A stretch of 9,540 bases of DNA, taken from assembly GCA_020630455.1 (NCBI GenBank), contig JAHDBK010000110.1, positions 1 to 9,540 on the forward strand, given 5' to 3'. Position numbers and translations under genes: made by a program. The DNA is from Saprospiraceae bacterium (GTDB lineage Bacteria; Bacteroidota; Bacteroidia; Chitinophagales; Saprospiraceae). Below, one piece after another: positions 1 through 5,993 of this stretch; position 1 is the first letter of the stretch; the number at the start of each line of letters is the position of its first letter. The notes beneath the pieces are model-generated. The model saw only the letters and a list, made by a program, of their open reading frames with translations, was not told the DNA's origin and did not search any database.

Positions 1-90
1 TTTCTTTATTATTCACTTATTAGAAAAATCTAATGTCTATAGTCTATTATCTGATAGTCTAGATATCAAAAATTCTTTATTATTGTTTGT

Positions 91-109
91 AATATAATGA
101 TGTTATATT
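91..109 (-). terminator. Weak AT-only hairpin after the PD40 gene
   Basis: Seven-base arms (91-97 aatataa and 103-109 ttatatt) around a five-base loop begin three bases past the PD40 stop. The stem is all A-T and no long U run follows on the minus strand, so termination here is only a guess. The remaining bases 1-90 hold no supported gene. An 8-bp direct repeat (atagtcta at 39-46 and 54-61) is probably chance. Confidence 0.2.
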
Positions 110-112
110 GAA

Positions 113-1390
113 TTATTTGATTCGAAATAAATAAATATCATCATCTCCACCATCTCTTGAAGAAGTAAAGGTGGCTAATTGGTGATAGAGGTTGTAAGAA
201 AAACTAATATCGTCGTAAGAGCTATTTATTGGAGCTCCTAAATTGGTAGGTTTTTGCCAAATATTATCGTCCATTTGAGAACAAAAAATATCGAATCCTC
301 CATATCCAACATGTCCTTTAGAACAAAAATATAATCGACCATCTTCACTAATAAAAGGAAATCCTTCATGAGCAGGAGTATTGATTATTGGACCCATATT
401 TTCAGGTTTAGACCAGTTTTCTCCATTATATGTACTGATATATAAATCTGTTCCACCTTCACCTCTAGATTTATCACTAACAAATATTAAAGTATTTCCA
501 TCAGGAGATAAAGCAGGATGCATATAATTACTTGTCTCGCTACAAAAATTCAATTTTTTAGGTGTTTTCCATTTTCCATCTTCCATTGTAGTCATGAATA
601 ATTGCATTTTATATTCATTGTTTTTATTTGGGATATGGCTATTTTGAGCAAAAACCATTACATTTTGACTTTTATTAAAGGTGGCTGTTCCAGTATTTTT
701 ATTCAACATATTTATTTTTCTAGGTAAAATAGAAGGCTCATTGAATTGTATACTGTCATTTGTATTGGTAGAATCTCTTAAAATATCCGTTTTGTAAAGA
801 CTTAAAAAATCTCTTCCTGTTGTACCAGTTTCTTCTTTGAAAAGAACCATTCCTCTTTTTCTATCGCTTACAAATACTAGACCTTCTTGATAAAAAACAG
901 CTCCATGATCATCTTCTTCAGAATTATAATTGAATGCTTCAATACGAATGTTTTTATATATTGGTTGGATGTCTTTTATGTGATTCAAATTTTCTTTTAA
1001 TTGAATGATATACTCATCCTCTGGTTTGGATTCTAGATACAATGTGAACATTTCTTTAGCTTCATCGTATTTTTCTTGGTTGATAAGTACCTCGCCATAA
1101 TCTTTATATATTTGATACCTAAATCTTTTAGCATGATTAACAATGGAATCATATAAAAATGCTGCCTCTTCTGTTTGATTAGTCATTTTATAGCAATTAG
1201 CCAATTTACTTAGCCAATTATTGTTGGGTCTTCCATAGGAATCAAGGGCATTTTTATATAAAGGAATTGCTTTAGCATATTGATTTAACTTGTAATATGA
1301 GTCAGCTTTTGAAGCGAGTTTTTGAGGATTCTGAGCCTCTAAATTTGGAATTAAAAACAGAATAAACAATATAGTATAAATTGTTTTCAT
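113..1390 (-). CDS. Exported TPR / PD40 beta-propeller protein
   Basis: Likely a secreted or periplasmic envelope protein of 425 residues; exact role unknown. Residues 1-20 are a signal peptide (MKTIYTILFI core, ending LEAQ). Residues about 22-140 form TPR-like helices (SYYKLNQYAKAIPLYKNAL and a second pair near 95-120). The rest is a propeller of WD40-like PD40 repeats, clearest at 291-319 (HPALSPDGNTLIFVSD) and 342-372 (GFPFISEDGRLYFCSKG), each closing in GG-D-IY/IF. The reading frame stays open back to 1435, but the Met at 1390 begins the signal peptide, so I start there. The TPR-PD40 order matches the N-terminal part of Bacteroidota OmpA-family proteins such as the type IX secretion protein PorE. 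However, no OmpA peptidoglycan-binding domain follows, and the downstream DNA is full of stops in all minus-strand frames. It is divergent from nfu, so it has its own promoter. Fold confidence is high; function is open. Confidence 0.85.
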   Translation of the reverse strand: MKTIYTILFILFLIPNLEAQNPQKLASKADSYYKLNQYAKAIPLYKNALDSYGRPNNNWLSKLANCYKMTNQTEEAAFLYDSIVNHAKRFRYQIYKDYGEVLINQEKYDEAKEMFTLYLESKPEDEYIIQLKENLNHIKDIQPIYKNIRIEAFNYNSEEDDHGAVFYQEGLVFVSDRKRGMVLFKEETGTTGRDFLSLYKTDILRDSTNTNDSIQFNEPSILPRKINMLNKNTGTATFNKSQNVMVFAQNSHIPNKNNEYKMQLFMTTMEDGKWKTPKKLNFCSETSNYMHPALSPDGNTLIFVSDKSRGEGGTDLYISTYNGENWSKPENMGPIINTPAHEGFPFISEDGRLYFCSKGHVGYGGFDIFCSQMDDNIWQKPTNLGAPINSSYDDISFSYNLYHQLATFTSSRDGGDDDIYLFRIK

Positions 1391-1506
1391 AGCCTGTAAT
1401 ATATTTTTAATTATTGTAATACAACAATCGTGCAATATTTTATGATTAACGATAATGAGCTTCGATTTTTTAATTATTATTTAATTTTAATAAATTTTTA
1501 TGAAAA

Positions 1507-1541
1507 TTTTCAACTTATTAATTAGGGAGGTGTTATCTTTA
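1507..1541 (+). promoter_or_regulatory. Possible promoter of the nfu pair
   Basis: TATCTTTA at 1534-1541 matches the Bacteroidota -7 consensus TAnnTTTG at seven of eight positions. TTTTC lies about 22 bases upstream, where the -33 TTTG-like element is expected. This would give a leader of roughly 30 bases before the ATG at 1578. The upstream element is poor, so this is tentative. Confidence 0.35.
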
Positions 1542-1577
1542 GTAATTAATTATAAAAAATACAATTAATAATATATA

Positions 1578-2192
1578 ATGGAAAAACAAGTAGTAAAAAA
1601 TCCAATTTTGATATACACGGAACAAACTCCTAATCCTGAGACACTTAAGTTTGTTTCTAATAGAATGTTATATAAAGGTACGGCTGACTTTAAAGAAGAA
1701 GAATGGGCGAAGGAGTGGTCTCCATTTGCTTCAAAACTTTTTGAAAATCCTAGCGTAAAAGGGGTTTATTTTTGTAATAATTTTGTTACAGTGACAAAGG
1801 AGTTCAATTACGCTTGGGAGGATATCATGTTGAGGTTGAAAGAAGATATTAAATCTTATATTGAAGAAGAAATAGTAGCGGTCAATGATGGTTATGCTGA
1901 AGCCATTGAACAATTGGATGCAGAAAGAGGGGAGGAGATGAATTATTCAGAAGAAGATGCTGAAACCGTTAAAAAAATCAAGGAATTAATTGATACTTAT
2001 GTAAAACCTGCTGTGGAAATGGATGGTGGTAATATAGAATTTAAATCTTTCCATGAAGGTATAGTAACGGTTTTACTTCAAGGAGCGTGTAGTGGTTGTC
2101 CTTCTTCTACTCAAACCTTAAAAGGAGGCATTGAAGGTATGCTAAAAAGAATGATTCCAGATGTAAAAGAGGTAGTTGCTGAAATGGGCTAG
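1578..2192 (+). CDS. NifU-like Fe-S cluster carrier protein (Nfu)
   Basis: Cytoplasmic iron-sulfur carrier that accepts or assembles a cluster and passes it to client apoproteins. It has 204 residues in two domains. Residues about 9-95 are the Nfu N-terminal domain (IYTEQTPNPETLKFV start, then VKGVYFCNNFVTVTK). Residues about 128-202 are the NifU C-terminal domain, with DGGNIEF and the cluster-binding pair C171-S-G-C174 followed by PSST. Both cysteines are present, so it should be functional. A charged, Glu-rich linker (about 108-128) joins the domains. The start has an AT-rich leader (ttaataatatata) with no Shine-Dalgarno, as is normal for this phylum. The next gene starts five bases after its stop, so the two are almost certainly cotranscribed. 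Domain identity is very secure; which clients it serves cannot be told from here. Confidence 0.93.
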   Translation: MEKQVVKNPILIYTEQTPNPETLKFVSNRMLYKGTADFKEEEWAKEWSPFASKLFENPSVKGVYFCNNFVTVTKEFNYAWEDIMLRLKEDIKSYIEEEIVAVNDGYAEAIEQLDAERGEEMNYSEEDAETVKKIKELIDTYVKPAVEMDGGNIEFKSFHEGIVTVLLQGACSGCPSSTQTLKGGIEGMLKRMIPDVKEVVAEMG

Positions 2193-2197
2193 TTTCT

Positions 2198-2617
2198 ATG
2201 CTCAAAATTATTCAAGAATACATTAATTTAAAAACAGGGGCCATTGGTGCAATCATCATGGGTTTGATTGTATTGTGTATCAATTGGTCAGTTAATTGGC
2301 AATTAGCCATTGTCGCAGGTACTAAACAAGCCTTGTATACTTTGTTATTTGGTGGATTAGTTATCAAATTATGTGAAAGAATTGCCCTAAAATTGGAAGA
2401 TAAATGGCAAAGTATAATCCTTGCCTCAATAATTGCTTCAAGTTTAACTATATGTGCTGTTTTTTTTGTACATAATTTAAAGGGAACTCCCAAACCTTTT
2501 GAAAGTACCTTACCTGTCATTTTGATGTCTCCACCTGGATTTTTTTATCTAGCATTAAGAAGTAGAAATAATAAAAATAAAAAAAGCACTAATAAAGATA
2601 TTAGCACTTTTTTATAA
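2198..2617 (+). CDS. Small membrane protein cotranscribed with nfu
   Basis: I do not recognise a named family. The 139-residue product has about four hydrophobic segments: residues 13-33, 44-60 (less hydrophobic), 72-92 and 103-120. The tail is basic (RSRNNKNKK) and likely cytoplasmic. A motif KQALYTLLFGG...KLCERIA sits at 43-63, and SPPG at 111-114 is in the last membrane segment. There is no signal peptide and no catalytic motif. It starts five bases after the nfu stop, so it is probably expressed from the nfu promoter, but nothing in the sequence ties it to iron-sulfur work. The last dozen codons lie within the hairpin terminator shared with the convergent MORN gene. The reverse strand has an open frame across most of this gene, which I treat as a shadow because the plus-strand protein has coherent membrane segments and operon spacing. 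Confidence 0.75.
   Translation: MLKIIQEYINLKTGAIGAIIMGLIVLCINWSVNWQLAIVAGTKQALYTLLFGGLVIKLCERIALKLEDKWQSIILASIIASSLTICAVFFVHNLKGTPKPFESTLPVILMSPPGFFYLALRSRNNKNKKSTNKDISTFL
2579..2613 (-). terminator. Terminator of the MORN gene, overlapping the end of the convergent CDS
   Basis: Arms 2580-2594 and 2599-2613 form a hairpin with a four-base loop (2595-2598). In RNA made from the minus strand all 15 positions pair, two of them as G-U wobbles (2588/2605 and 2587/2606), and a run of seven U follows the stem. In plus-strand RNA those two positions become A-C mismatches, though a U run (2608-2613) is still present. It lies about 65 bases past the MORN stop. It is thus best suited to the MORN gene, and may work less well for the nfu pair. 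Confidence 0.7.
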
Positions 2618-2677
2618 CATAATCAATTACTATTAATAATTCATCATATAGTATATATTGAGATTATAATGTTGTTT

Positions 2678-3697
2678 TTATGAATCATCATCTTCTTTTT
2701 CTAATTCTTTATTAATTGCTTCATATTGTGTATATATCAATTGACCAATATCAGAAGTTGGATTTACAAATTTAGAAGATTGTTCTAAAGCATTAATCGC
2801 ATCTTTAAGTTGATTTTTGCTTTTATATTCAAGAGCAACAGCATACCAAGAAACAGCTAAATTAGGGGCAATAGATTCCCATAACTCTTCGTCATCTTTT
2901 GCTTTTTCTTCTAATTCTTTAAGGTTTCCATTGATTTCTTCACCATCAGCTTTGATATAGGTAGCATCCCCATTCATTTCACCATCATCCCAAATACATA
3001 TGTATTTAGCACCATTATTAAATTGAAAAGTTCCTTTTTTATCGATACTTCCATTCTTCCATTTTCCAATAAAAACATCTCCTGTAATCCATGTAATGAC
3101 TCCTGAGCCTTCACGCTCTCCATATTTATAGTTTCCATAATGCTTAGTGCCTTCTTCAGATGAAAAAGTACCTTCACCATGAGCTACATTATTTTTCCAT
3201 TCTCCTTCGTATTTTTCTCCATTTGCAAGAGTTATAGTTCCTTTTCCTTGTATTTTTCCTTCGTAATATTCTCCTACAAATTGAGAACCATCAGCCCATG
3301 TATATACTCCCTTACCATGCCTTAAATCACTCTGCCATTCTCCTGTGTATTCATCTCCATTTTGATAATACATATATCCTTTTCCAGACCTTACTCCATC
3401 CTTAAACTCTCCAACATATCTGCTTCCATCTGCAAGGGTTAAAGTACCTTTTCCATATGGAATTCCATATATGAAGTCTCCTTCATATTGAGTACCATCT
3501 TCAAAAATCCTTAGCCCTTTACATTCTTTTTCTTTTTTTGGACAATCAGAATATTCAATTTCTAATAATGAAATATTATTTTTTATACTAAAGAATTGGT
3601 GGGTTTCCCAAAAAGAATTCCATTCTAAGGAATTATTAGCATAAGAAGTCTGCGAGATGATGAAAATTAGGATTAATATAGTAAGTTTTGATTTCAT
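2678..3697 (-). CDS. Exported MORN-repeat protein
   Basis: Predicted secreted or periplasmic repeat protein of 339 residues. Residues 1-20 are a signal peptide (MKSKLTILIL core, ending SYA). A short spacer with two cysteines (52 and 59) follows. Then come eight MORN repeats in exact 23-residue register, starting at 71, 94, 117, 140, 163, 186, 209 and 232, with the pattern Y-x-G-E-W...G-x-G-T...G. The first five are canonical, 186 and 209 are slightly altered, and the last has lost most glycines. Residues about 255-335 are helical, and AVSWYAVALEYKSKNQLKDA onward resembles a single TPR. The tail is acidic (EKEDDDS). A Met ten codons upstream (3727) is possible, but the one at 3697 starts the signal peptide. 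MORN repeats form an elongated beta sheet, often linked to membrane or lipid contact or protein scaffolding. The partner is unknown and the gene appears to be monocistronic. Confidence 0.87.
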   Translation of the reverse strand: MKSKLTILILIFIISQTSYANNSLEWNSFWETHQFFSIKNNISLLEIEYSDCPKKEKECKGLRIFEDGTQYEGDFIYGIPYGKGTLTLADGSRYVGEFKDGVRSGKGYMYYQNGDEYTGEWQSDLRHGKGVYTWADGSQFVGEYYEGKIQGKGTITLANGEKYEGEWKNNVAHGEGTFSSEEGTKHYGNYKYGEREGSGVITWITGDVFIGKWKNGSIDKKGTFQFNNGAKYICIWDDGEMNGDATYIKADGEEINGNLKELEEKAKDDEELWESIAPNLAVSWYAVALEYKSKNQLKDAINALEQSSKFVNPTSDIGQLIYTQYEAINKELEKEDDDS

Positions 3698-3746
3698 TGT
3701 GGTATAATTTTGACTTAGTATAATCATAAAAATGCCTTTATTTTAG

Positions 3747-3778
3747 AAAAAATAAGAGACGGATAGCATTTTTAAAAA
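3747..3778 (-). promoter_or_regulatory. Possible promoter of the MORN gene
   Basis: On the minus strand, TATTTTTT (3747-3754) resembles the TAnnTTTG -7 box except for the final G. A TTTTT run (3774-3778) lies 19 bases upstream, in the place of the -33 element. The leader to the ATG at 3697 would be about 40 bases. In DNA this AT-rich such matches arise easily. Confidence 0.28.
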
Positions 3779-3803
3779 GTCAAATATTATGCCCTTTTAT
3801 ATT

Positions 3804-3821
3804 AAAATATGATGATATTTT
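3804..3821 (-). terminator. Weak hairpin downstream of HD-Pnk
   Basis: A perfect AT-only inverted repeat, aaaatat/atatttt around a gatg loop, lies about 80 bases past the HD-Pnk stop. On the minus strand the 3' arm is not followed by a clean U run. It is the best hairpin I see between the cassette and the MORN gene, but support is thin. Confidence 0.2.
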
Positions 3822-3902
3822 ACATAGTTAAAATATATATTTTTAATGAGCTTATTAACAAATGAATATATATATTGTTTGTGCTAATTTATAATATATT
3901 TT

Positions 3903-5036
3903 TTATTTTTTAATATGATGAATTACATCATGAGCTTCATAAATACTAGGGATTTCCAATTTAAGTATCAATCTTTCCAAAGCATCTTCTGGAATTGGAT
4001 ATTCTCTTTTTTTATTTTGTTTTAATAAGGTTTTATAATCTGTTTCTAAATAAACGATTTTGATTTTTGCATTATAATCATTGAATAGACTGATCCATTT
4101 GCTTCTCATATCTTTAGATATATTAGTAGCATTAAAAACAAATGAAATATGATTTCTAAGATACTCTTTAGCTTGTTCCTTGGCTAATTGAATCATTCTT
4201 CCATTTCCTTTTTTATCTCTAGGAGAGATTTTATGTTGCCGTCTCAATTCATCTAAAGAAAGCATAGGGAAGTCTTTCAAATGTTTTTGAATATAGGTGT
4301 CTTTACCTGTTCCAGGTAATGCAGACATCAATATTACTTCTGATTTTGAAGTATCAAAAGGTTGATAATCTATGTATTGATTTTCTTTATTGAAATAAAG
4401 GAATCTAGCTAAGTCAGAAGGGAAGGTTCTCGCTTTTCCAAAACAATCATTCTCTTTACATAATTCTATAAATAAATCGACTTTTAATAAAGAATATTCT
4501 TTATCTTTACATATTCTTCCTAATGCATCTGCTTTAGCTAAAATAGCCAATAAATGAGTGTTAACCACCTGACTAATTCTTACTACTTCCTTTTGGATAT
4601 TATTTTTTTCTAAAGACCATAAAGGAAAACCATGATACCTTACTAATTGTACAATTTGTTCACGTATAGCAAATGGAGTTTGAATATCTTTGTATAATAT
4701 TTGTCTTGTTGTAAATGCTCCTTTTTTGGCATGTCCAGGAGAAATAATTCTTTGTTTTCCTTCTATAATTTCGCTTGTAGTACAAGACCTTTTTTCTATA
4801 TCATGCATTAAAGCAGCAGCAAAAAGAATATGTTGATCTTGTTCATTTAAAATTTTGAATTCTTCAAGTTCTAAAAGACATTGTACTACCATTTTGGTAT
4901 GAATTAATACATTGCCTTCTGCATGCCATTCTTTGTCTTGTGGAACTGCTTCCATATCTCTTATCCAAGGATATGTATTTTCTAATAGCTCCCAATCTAC
5001 TTCTTTATTTATCTCGTATGTAGGAAATTTCCACAT
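3903..5036 (-). CDS. HD-Pnk: RNA/DNA end-healing enzyme (HD phosphoesterase + 5'-OH polynucleotide kinase)
   Basis: Bifunctional end-healing enzyme of 377 residues, cytoplasmic. The N-terminal HD domain (about 30-200) shows the metal ligands H38, H46, H78-D79 (MHDIEK), H102 (PGHAKKG), H135 (RYHG) and D170 (KADALGR). The C-terminal P-loop kinase (about 232-377) has Walker A LPGTGKDT (240-247), a likely general base D262 (SLDELRR), FNATN at 301-305, R311 and a lid arginine near R344. In the characterised Runella slithyformis homologue the HD part hydrolyses 2',3'-cyclic and 3' phosphates with a transition metal, and the kinase phosphorylates 5'-OH ends using NTP. All key residues are present here, so I infer the same. 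An in-frame stop lies three codons upstream of this ATG, which fixes the start. It follows the ligase gene by 36 bases on the same strand, forming a heal-then-seal pair. The alternative, a metabolic HD/P-loop protein, is unlikely given the ligase neighbour. Confidence 0.9.
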   Translation of the reverse strand: MWKFPTYEINKEVDWELLENTYPWIRDMEAVPQDKEWHAEGNVLIHTKMVVQCLLELEEFKILNEQDQHILFAAALMHDIEKRSCTTSEIIEGKQRIISPGHAKKGAFTTRQILYKDIQTPFAIREQIVQLVRYHGFPLWSLEKNNIQKEVVRISQVVNTHLLAILAKADALGRICKDKEYSLLKVDLFIELCKENDCFGKARTFPSDLARFLYFNKENQYIDYQPFDTSKSEVILMSALPGTGKDTYIQKHLKDFPMLSLDELRRQHKISPRDKKGNGRMIQLAKEQAKEYLRNHISFVFNATNISKDMRSKWISLFNDYNAKIKIVYLETDYKTLLKQNKKREYPIPEDALERLILKLEIPSIYEAHDVIHHIKK

Positions 5037-5072
5037 CTTAATTTATTCTATTTTTTATTAACTGATAACTGA

Positions 5073-5861
5073 TTACTGCCCCAATCCGTACCATTTATAT
5101 TTTGAATAATCAGTTAATGTTGCTTTTCTCCAATTTTTAGTCCAATGCACATCTGTTTTGACGTGAGATGCTCTAACCAATTTAAAAATAGAGTCAAACT
5201 CATTATGAGCTGTTGGTAATATACCTTCATTGGTCTTAAATCCATTTTTATTTCTAATAACAAATCCTTCGGAACAGGCTTCATCACTATTAGGGTCAAA
5301 CCCACCTAATAAACCAGAAGTTTTCACACTTTCTTCCCAAGTCATTCCTAAATTATCTGTTAACCATTTTTCTAAAATATCATTTTCTTTTTGATGATTA
5401 TTATAATAATCTTTTAAAGGGTGTTGAATTTCGATTTGAGGGACAGTAGGGAAATCAAATAATGCTGCATAAAACTCCACCTCTTCCCAAGGCAGCCAAT
5501 AATCGTCAATTCTAATACCAAAAACATAAAAGAAGGATTCTAATTGAGTGTATTCAATTGAGTGTATTCCATACATATTTTCACCAAAAATTTCTAAATC
5601 TTTCAAGTCATTTTTAATCAATTGCCACCTATTAAGTAAAGGTTTATCCCAAGGATGTTGTGTGGGAGAAGTATGAGAACGAGCAAATAAACCATATTGA
5701 TTAAAACAGTTGTTTTGACCATCGAGTTTTTCAGTGAGAATTAAATGATCCATTTCAGCAAATGCTTGGACGTATCCTTGTGGCATGAATCGGTCATCGG
5801 ATGTTGTTCCTAAACTAACTTGAGCATGTAAACTCCTTGGATATTTTTTTGAAAAACTCAT
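5073..5861 (-). CDS. ATP-dependent RNA ligase (Rnl2-like nucleotidyltransferase)
   Basis: Predicted to seal 3'-OH and 5'-phosphate RNA (possibly nicked DNA/RNA) ends through a ligase-AMP intermediate. The 262 residues carry the covalent nucleotidyltransferase motifs in order: motif I T43-E-K-L-D-G48 with K45 as the AMP-accepting lysine, motif Ia-like R61-S62, motif III F92-G-E-N95 followed by GIHSIEY, motif IIIa FYVFG (111-115), motif IV E198-GFVIRN and motif V F226-K-L-V-R. The N-terminal KYPR (6-9) and TSDDR (20-24) also recur in RNA ligases of this type, from memory of the family. The protein is shorter than T4 Rnl2 (334 residues). Motif V is followed by only about 35 residues, so there is little room for a separate C-terminal domain. 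It is the first gene of the cassette. A 14-nt perfect tandem repeat lies in the codons after motif III. Catalysis is well supported; substrate preference is inferred. Confidence 0.9.
   Translation of the reverse strand: MSFSKKYPRSLHAQVSLGTTSDDRFMPQGYVQAFAEMDHLILTEKLDGQNNCFNQYGLFARSHTSPTQHPWDKPLLNRWQLIKNDLKDLEIFGENMYGIHSIEYTQLESFFYVFGIRIDDYWLPWEEVEFYAALFDFPTVPQIEIQHPLKDYYNNHQKENDILEKWLTDNLGMTWEESVKTSGLLGGFDPNSDEACSEGFVIRNKNGFKTNEGILPTAHNEFDSIFKLVRASHVKTDVHWTKNWRKATLTDYSKYKWYGLGQ
5542..5569. repeat. 14-nt tandem duplication inside the RNA ligase gene
   Basis: The unit aattgagtgtattc occurs twice back to back (5542-5555 and 5556-5569) with no mismatch. Fourteen is not a multiple of three, so gain or loss of one unit would shift the ligase frame. 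In the present state both copies are translated in different frames, giving GIHSIEYTQLE, which fits the family pattern, so the current reading is intact. Confidence 0.9.
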
Positions 5862-5924
5862 GATTTAAAGATTAATATTCCATACAGCTAACAGAATGAT
5901 AATTTAGAAAGTTCCCATAGAATA

Positions 5925-5970
5925 AAAAACAAGGAATAATAAAGAGTTCTCTTTATTATTCCTTGTTTTT
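5925..5970 (-). terminator. Strong intrinsic terminator of the alkaline phosphatase gene
   Basis: Arms 5925-5946 and 5949-5970 are perfect reverse complements over 22 bp with a two-base apex (effectively a small gttc loop). They end in A/T runs, so minus-strand RNA leaves the stem through a U-rich stretch. The hairpin begins 24 bases past the phosphatase stop and lies about 64 bases before the ligase start. It therefore separates phosphatase transcription from the RNA-repair cassette. No other gene uses it, as no plus-strand gene ends here. Confidence 0.85.
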
Positions 5971-5993
5971 AAAAATCTATAATTAAAAGTCAA

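Noticed and set aside
1..112. A broken continuation of the PD40 gene carrying a lost OmpA domain.
   Set aside because: All minus-strand frames here have frequent stops and no residues resembling an OmpA domain, so the gene ends naturally as far as can be seen.
2212..2520. A 102-residue open frame on the minus strand opposite the membrane protein.
   Set aside because: No recognisable domain or promoter, and the plus-strand gene has operon spacing and coherent membrane helices.
2974..3180. A 68-residue open frame inside the MORN gene on the same strand.
   Set aside because: It is a frame shadow of the repeats with no leader; the MORN frame explains the bases with exact 23-residue periodicity.
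3903..5861. A toxin-antitoxin or phage-defence island around the ligase cassette.
   Set aside because: No nuclease toxin, integrase, repeat boundary or shift in base composition is visible; flanking genes look like ordinary chromosomal genes.
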